Positions 59,994 to 64,000 of a stretch of 64,000 nt of DNA are shown here, piece after piece. Every line of letters starts with the position of its first letter. Positions within the stretch are counted from its first letter, which is position 1. The DNA is from Myxococcales bacterium (GTDB taxonomy: Bacteria; Myxococcota; Polyangia; Nannocystales; Nannocystaceae): positions 91,568-155,567 of the forward strand of contig JAEUJW010000010.1 in the NCBI GenBank assembly GCA_016793465.1, read 5' to 3'. The position numbers were made by a program, and so were the translations under genes. The notes beneath the pieces are model-generated. The model did no database searches, was not told the origin of the DNA, and saw only the letters and a program-made list of their open reading frames with translations.

Positions 59994-61880
59994 ATGCGTG
60001 GATTCGATCGTTATTGGCTATTCGTCGCCGGGCTGGCGTTCACGGGCGCTTGCGGCGACGCGGGCAACGCCACCGCCGAGGGCGGCAACACCGACTCCGG
60101 CACCTCGAGCGCCGGCACCTCGACGGGCGGCGGCGTACCGACCAGCACCAGCGGCGACTCCCTCACCGGCGGCGGCGTCACCGACTCGATGACCAGCACC
60201 CCGACCGGCCCCGACACCGGCAACGAGACCGTCGCGCCCGACACCGGCGACACCGTCACCGAGACCACCCTCCCGCTCGACACCGGCAACGAGACCGTCG
60301 CGCCCGACACCGGCAGCACCGCGGCCCCCGACACCGGCACCGACACCTCCGCCGGCACCGGCACGTCGTCGACCGGCGGCGACACCGACGACCCGGTCGT
60401 GCCCTGCGCCGGCGGCAAGCTGTGGACCCTCGACGCCGACTTCGACGAGGGCGTGCTCGCCAACGTCAACCACGACGCGCCCAACAGCGACCAGCTGCAG
60501 ATCACCATCAACGGCTTCTCGGCGCCGAAGCCGTACATGTTCGTCGGCCAGACCAGCGACGGCTGGATCCTGAAGATCGACACCGTCACCGGCAAGCAGC
60601 TGGCCCGCTACGAGTCGGTGCGCCTGGCCGACTGCCCGACCTGCTCGCCGAGCCGCCAGGGCTGGTACCCCTCGCGCATCATCGTCGACTTCGACGGCGA
60701 CATGTACGTGGCCAACCGCGCGTTCGGCGGCCAGGGCTCGATCACCAAGATCGCCGGCAGCCTCGCCTCGTGCATCGACCGCAACAACAACGGCACCATC
60801 GAGACCTCGAAAGACGCCAACAACGACGGCCTGATCGACGTGAACAGCCCGGCCGAGCACATGGCCCAGACCGACGAGTGCGTGCTCTACACCCTGCCGA
60901 TCGGCGGCGTCGACATGCTGCCGCGCGCGCTCACCCTCGACGGCAAGGGCGCGGCCTACGTCGGCACCTACAGCGACATGAAGGGCTTCAAGCTCGACAT
61001 CACCACCAGCCCGCCGACCATCCTCGAGACCTTCCCCCTGCCCTCGACCCCCTACGGCTTCGTGGTCCGCGGCGACTACCTGTACAGCTCGGCGCTCGGC
61101 CAGCCGGTCATGCGCATCGACCTGACCGACAACTACTCGGTCACGACCATGAACGCCCAGGGCAACTACGGCATCGCCATCGACCAGAACGGCATCGGCT
61201 GGTTCGGCGGCTACCCCCTGACCCGCTGCGACTTCGACATGGGCGGCGACTGCCAGGTCGTCGCCGACATCGGCTCGAGCGGCGTCGCCGTCGACCCCGA
61301 CGGCGACATCTGGGCCGCCGGCGACCCGACCTACAAGTTCTCCAACAACGGCACCATGCTCGGCACCGTCAATACCCCCGGCGGCTACGGCGTCGCCATC
61401 GGCCACGACGGCAACCCGCGGGTCATCGGCGCCTACGCGGCCTACAGCGTGGTCAACGGCGGCGCCGGCATGCCGCCCGGCGCCGTCACCACCTACAGCA
61501 CCGACCTGCCCGGCAACACTCAGGTCTACAACTACACCTACAGCGACTTCACCGGCTTCGCCGCCCAGAACGTGACCGTCAAGAAGGGCGAGTGGACCGT
61601 GCTCCACGACAGCGGCGTCGACGCCACCGCCTGGGGCACCATCACCCACAACAACGAGCCCGAGGGCAACGTCCCGCTCGGCACCAGCATCACCTTCCAG
61701 GCCCGCGCCGCCGACACCCCCGCCGAGGTCGCGCTGAAGCCGTGGAACGACGTCATCGACGACGTGCCGGTCGGCGTCAACGTCGGCCGCTACCTCGAGC
61801 TGCGCGCCCGCCTGCTCATCTCCGACGACATGGTCGACGTCTCGCCCGTGCTCAGCGACGTGTGCCTGCGCGCCGACTAG
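59994..61880 (+). CDS. Beta-propeller lipoprotein with Asp-Thr-Gly stalk
   Basis: The 628-residue product starts at ATG 59994 (a GTG at 59982 is possible). Lipobox TGAC (Cys near 19) is followed by a stalk of repeated TDTGNETVAPDTGD-type units to about residue 135. The folded region (about 140-500) has propeller signatures: MYVANRAFGGQGSITKI, AAYVGTYSDMKGF, GIAIDQNGIGWFGGYPL, GVAVDPDGDIWAAGDPTYKF. This resembles the Vgb/streptogramin-lyase-like NHL propellers. A calcium-loop-like NNNGTIETSKDANNDGLIDV sits inside. The last 130 residues are beta-rich. It is probably extracellular; the ligand is unknown. Confidence 0.82.
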   Translation: MRGFDRYWLFVAGLAFTGACGDAGNATAEGGNTDSGTSSAGTSTGGGVPTSTSGDSLTGGGVTDSMTSTPTGPDTGNETVAPDTGDTVTETTLPLDTGNETVAPDTGSTAAPDTGTDTSAGTGTSSTGGDTDDPVVPCAGGKLWTLDADFDEGVLANVNHDAPNSDQLQITINGFSAPKPYMFVGQTSDGWILKIDTVTGKQLARYESVRLADCPTCSPSRQGWYPSRIIVDFDGDMYVANRAFGGQGSITKIAGSLASCIDRNNNGTIETSKDANNDGLIDVNSPAEHMAQTDECVLYTLPIGGVDMLPRALTLDGKGAAYVGTYSDMKGFKLDITTSPPTILETFPLPSTPYGFVVRGDYLYSSALGQPVMRIDLTDNYSVTTMNAQGNYGIAIDQNGIGWFGGYPLTRCDFDMGGDCQVVADIGSSGVAVDPDGDIWAAGDPTYKFSNNGTMLGTVNTPGGYGVAIGHDGNPRVIGAYAAYSVVNGGAGMPPGAVTTYSTDLPGNTQVYNYTYSDFTGFAAQNVTVKKGEWTVLHDSGVDATAWGTITHNNEPEGNVPLGTSITFQARAADTPAEVALKPWNDVIDDVPVGVNVGRYLELRARLLISDDMVDVSPVLSDVCLRAD

Positions 61881-62007
61881 TGGCCGCGCCGCGCGATCGA
61901 CCCGGGGCCGTCGTGGTGTGACCCGCACCGCGACGGCTCCGTCGCGCGTGCATCCGCAGTCGGCCGCCGCCACGCCCGCACGCCGGCGCGCGGGTCGTCC
62001 GCCGCGA

Positions 62008-62170
62008 ATGTGCACACCGCCGCGACGACCGTCACCTCGGCGGCGTCAGGAACTCGAGCAGCAGCGGGATCACCACATCCGCTCGCGCCGGGGAGGATGT
62101 GCACACCGCCGCGACGACCGTCACCTCGGCGGCGTCAGGAACTCGAGCAGCAGCGGGATCACCACATCCG
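62008..62170 (-). repeat. 89-bp tandem duplication spanning a stop codon
   Basis: A perfect 74-bp match (62008-62081 and 62097-62170) recurs at an offset of 89 bp. The right copy contains the last codons and stop of the alpha/beta hydrolase gene (62121). The left copy lies beyond the stop in a different frame, so two overlapping frames both end in LLLEFLTPPR. Confidence 0.9.
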
Positions 62171-63053
62171 GCCGCTCGCGCTGGGGAAAGTGCCCCGTCG
62201 GCACCTTGACGACGCGCACCGGCCCCGCGAACCCCGACACATCGTCGAAGGCGTCGAGCGGGGTGGTCCCGTCGTCGATGCCCGCGATCACCAGGCTCGG
62301 CGCCCGCGTCTTCACCCGCAAGAACGCCGGCGCCTTGAACTTCAACCGTCGGTAGTACCCCAGCGCCCCGCGCAGCGAGCCCGGCGCCGCGAACGTGTTC
62401 TTGACCGCCTCGCGCTCGGCCGGCCCCGAACGCCACGTCGGCGACCAGCGCTCGTACAGCTCGTCCACCCCGGCGAAGTCGTCCCGCGCGAACTTGTCCG
62501 CCGCGCCGCGCCGGCGCAGCGCCAGGAAGTGCCGCGCCCGCCGGATGTCCCGGAGGCGCAGCTTCAACGTCGCCGGATGCGGGATCGCCAGCGTCACCAG
62601 CCGCCGCACCCGCTCCGGCGCCAGCGCTGCCGCCGAGTAGGCCAGCAGCGCCCCCCAGTCGTGCCCGACCACGTCCGCGTCGCGCCTGGCGAACGCCGCG
62701 ATCAGCCCGATCACGTCGCGCCCCAGCGTCTCCGCGTCGTACGCGTCCTCGCGCGGGATCCCGCTCGGCGCGTAGCCGCGGAGGAACGGCGACACCACAT
62801 AGAACCCGCGGGCCGCCAGCGCCGGCCGCACCGCGTCCCACGCGTGCGCGGTGTCGGGGAAGCCGTGCAGCAGCAACACCAGCGGATCCTCCGGGCGCCC
62901 GTCCGCGAGGTACGCGAACCGCAGCCCGTTGGCCTCGATGTACTGCACCCCGCGCTCGGGCACGTGCACCCGCGTCGGCGGCCTCGCGGCGCAGCCGGCC
63001 GACCACGGCAGCGCGAGCAGCGGGACCAGCAGCAGCAGCGCGTGCAGCTTCAT
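62121..63053 (-). CDS. Alpha/beta hydrolase lipoprotein (epoxide hydrolase-like)
   Basis: The 310-residue product starts at ATG 63053 with lipobox SAGC (Cys near 21). The hydrolase domain shows the oxyanion loop LLLHGFPDTAHAWD, the nucleophile elbow VVGHDWGALLAY and the catalytic His in VPTGHFPQRE. An Asp nucleophile in GHDWG, rather than Ser, fits the epoxide hydrolase / haloalkane dehalogenase branch. YYRRLKF lies in the cap region. The enzyme would act in the periplasm or at the surface. The start lies 8 nt after TACAAT. Its 3' end is duplicated downstream. Confidence 0.88.
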   Translation of the reverse strand: MKLHALLLLVPLLALPWSAGCAARPPTRVHVPERGVQYIEANGLRFAYLADGRPEDPLVLLLHGFPDTAHAWDAVRPALAARGFYVVSPFLRGYAPSGIPREDAYDAETLGRDVIGLIAAFARRDADVVGHDWGALLAYSAAALAPERVRRLVTLAIPHPATLKLRLRDIRRARHFLALRRRGAADKFARDDFAGVDELYERWSPTWRSGPAEREAVKNTFAAPGSLRGALGYYRRLKFKAPAFLRVKTRAPSLVIAGIDDGTTPLDAFDDVSGFAGPVRVVKVPTGHFPQRERPDVVIPLLLEFLTPPR

Positions 63054-63061
63054 CGCCGCGG

Positions 63062-63067
63062 ATTGTA
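63062..63067 (-). promoter_or_regulatory. Putative -10 hexamer (TACAAT) of the hydrolase gene
   Basis: On the minus strand TACAAT, close to the TATAAT consensus, ends 8 nt before ATG 63053, with no ribosome binding site. Confidence 0.5.
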
Positions 63068-63110
63068 CGCGCAATCTTCGCCGCGCCGCGAGGCCGCGCC
63101 GCCCCCGTGC

Positions 63111-63116
63111 TACCGT
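63111..63116 (+). promoter_or_regulatory. Putative -10 hexamer (TACCGT) of the barrel gene
   Basis: TACCGT ends 6 nt before ATG 63123. The divergent hydrolase promoter is 44 bp away. Confidence 0.45.
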
Positions 63117-63122
63117 CCGCCG

Positions 63123-63818
63123 ATGCGGCGCCTCGTCACCGTGCTCGTGCTGACCCTCGCCGCCCCGGCGCACGCGCAGGATCCCGCCGCTCCGCCGCCG
63201 ACCCCGCTGCCCGACCCATCGCCCGTCCGCGGCCCGCACACCCGCGTCCCGCGCGACTGCCCCGCCTACGTCGAGGGCCGCCCGCTGCACTGCGCCTGGG
63301 CCTACCTGCTCGTCGCCCCCGCCGGCCTGCTCATCCCCCCCGGCGACGTGCGCCGCGACGGCGCCGACGGCCCGCGCCTCGGCTACGACGGCGGCGCCGG
63401 CCTCGGCATCTTCCGCGCCCTCGGGGCCGACCCCAACGCCGATCGCACGCGCTTCGGCGTCGCCGGCGGGCTGCGCCTCGACCGCGGCTTCACGCGCCAG
63501 CGCTTCGACGACCGCGTGTCCCGCGTCGACTTCCTGCGCCTCGGCCCCGAGCTCCGCCTCGGCGTGGTCCGCTCGCGCGTGTTCGCCTTCACCGTGGTCC
63601 GCGGCGGCCACGCCCGCTGGCAGCAGGACTTCGGCTACCGCCTGCTCGCCGCGCCCAACGAGTGGAAGGGCGGCTTCCTCGGCGTCGGCGCCGGCGCGTG
63701 GGCCCGCCTCGCCGGCCGCTTCCTGATCGGCGGCGAGGGCTTCGTCGACACTTACTTCGTCGACTACGGCGACCGGCGCACCGTCACCCTCGCGCTGTCC
63801 ATCGGCCTGTGGCTGTGA
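63123..63818 (+). CDS. Exported protein, probable outer-membrane beta-barrel
   Basis: The 231-residue protein has a signal peptide (about 1-18, cut after AHA), a Pro-rich linker, and a body of alternating hydrophobic and polar strands: YLLVAPAGLLIPPG, GGAGLGIFRALG, RFGVAGGLRLDRGF, FLRLGPELRLGVV, FLGVGAGAWARL and TVTLALSIGLWL. The final strand ends in Leu rather than Phe but otherwise suits an eight-stranded barrel. ATG 63123 follows TACCGT by 6 nt. I do not recognise a specific porin family. It is divergent from the hydrolase gene. Confidence 0.72.
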   Translation: MRRLVTVLVLTLAAPAHAQDPAAPPPTPLPDPSPVRGPHTRVPRDCPAYVEGRPLHCAWAYLLVAPAGLLIPPGDVRRDGADGPRLGYDGGAGLGIFRALGADPNADRTRFGVAGGLRLDRGFTRQRFDDRVSRVDFLRLGPELRLGVVRSRVFAFTVVRGGHARWQQDFGYRLLAAPNEWKGGFLGVGAGAWARLAGRFLIGGEGFVDTYFVDYGDRRTVTLALSIGLWL

Positions 63819-63862
63819 TGTATGAATAACCTGTCCTGACGGCCAGGTGCTAGCATTCGCCG

Positions 63863-64000
63863 TCAGCCCGGCGTGGCGTCGAGCCGGCCCGCCTGCGCGT
63901 CCATCAATCCTCGCAGTCGATCCGCCGTCAGCCCGGCGTGGCGTCGAGCCGGCCCGCCTGCGCGTCCATCAATCCTCGCAGTCGATCCGCCGGCAGCCCG
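63863..64000 (-). repeat. 65-bp tandem repeat running into the window edge
   Basis: CGTCAGCCCGGCGTGGCGTC begins at 63861 and again at 63926, and a third unit begins at 63991 and leaves the window. The copies are nearly identical and directly adjacent, without spacers, so this is not a CRISPR array. On the minus strand each unit reads ...GLMDAQAGRLDATPG followed by TGA. Confidence 0.88.
63928..64000 (-). CDS. 3' end of a minus-strand gene (partial, tentative)
   Basis: Only the last 23 codons are inside the window. They read GLPADRLRGLMDAQAGRLDATPG and then TGA (complement of 63928-63930). The frame is open to the edge and the residue mix is ordinary for this genome. The downstream tandem copy repeats the same codons and stop 65 bp later, which parallels three other genes here. 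The call rests on that parallel and on a short open frame, so it needs the adjoining sequence. Confidence 0.4.
   Translation of the reverse strand, partial: GLPADRLRGLMDAQAGRLDATPG

Noticed and set aside
62032..63006. Frameshift in the hydrolase gene, because two frames end in the same residues
   Set aside because: The duplicate ending is explained by the 89-bp tandem copy downstream of the stop; the hydrolase frame itself is intact from lipobox to catalytic His.
63863..64000. Possible CRISPR array
   Set aside because: The 65-bp units are directly adjacent and nearly identical along their whole length; there are no spacers.

Overview
The window is about 64 kb of very GC-rich, densely coding DNA. 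It looks like the chromosome of a myxobacterium of the Nannocystis/Plesiocystis group. Supporting signs are several long surface lipoproteins built from CGDG...CDDGN cysteine-rich repeats (DUF4215, the myxococcal Cys-rich repeat), a MYXO-CTERM tail, many eukaryote-like Ser/Thr kinases, and a DUF1592/DUF1552 pair. The placement rests on gene content only. I saw no tRNA, rRNA, insertion sequence, prophage or CRISPR array.

Layout. 1-11 kb is mostly housekeeping: a partial VWA lipoprotein, der and era (4-bp overlap), a PilZ protein, a Pro/Gln-rich membrane protein, thymidylate kinase, and a pgk-tpiA-secG-dapF operon, followed by a small membrane protein and a YfcG-type GST. 11-26 kb is mixed: a PAS-STAS protein, a DUF1592/DUF1552 pair, a cytochrome P450, a large Cys-rich lipoprotein, a MYXO-CTERM pair, a short UvrA paralogue and a TPR-Sir2 fusion. 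26-46 kb is signalling and surface proteins: an endostatin-like lipoprotein, a CD39-type apyrase lipoprotein, a kinase-ATPase-TPR giant, a phosphodiester glycosidase-like protein, a methyltransferase, a tightly overlapped adenylate cyclase / kinase / LysM-FecR operon, and a second giant Cys-rich lipoprotein.

46-54 kb is a type VI secretion cargo island with no structural genes: VgrG, a PAAR protein with a long unknown C-terminus, a DUF4123 adaptor with an unknown N-terminus, a DUF5675 protein with a small helical partner, and a membrane-anchored pseudokinase. 54-62 kb is a surface-lipoprotein cluster (fibrinogen-like GGGW domain, Cys-rich, IgGFc-binding-like and beta-propeller proteins), all with a lipobox and a Thr/Ser/Gly-rich stalk. 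The window ends with an alpha/beta hydrolase, a putative outer-membrane barrel and a partial gene.

Two genome-scale patterns stand out. First, at least a dozen genes have a TAnnnT hexamer 5-12 nt before the start codon, usually without a Shine-Dalgarno sequence, which suggests widespread leaderless transcription. Genes with a clear ribosome binding site have the same hexamer farther upstream. Second, four genes are followed by tandem duplications of their own 3' end, including the stop codon (49-, 84-, 89- and 65-bp periods). A GGGACA/TGTCCC palindrome also recurs between and inside genes.
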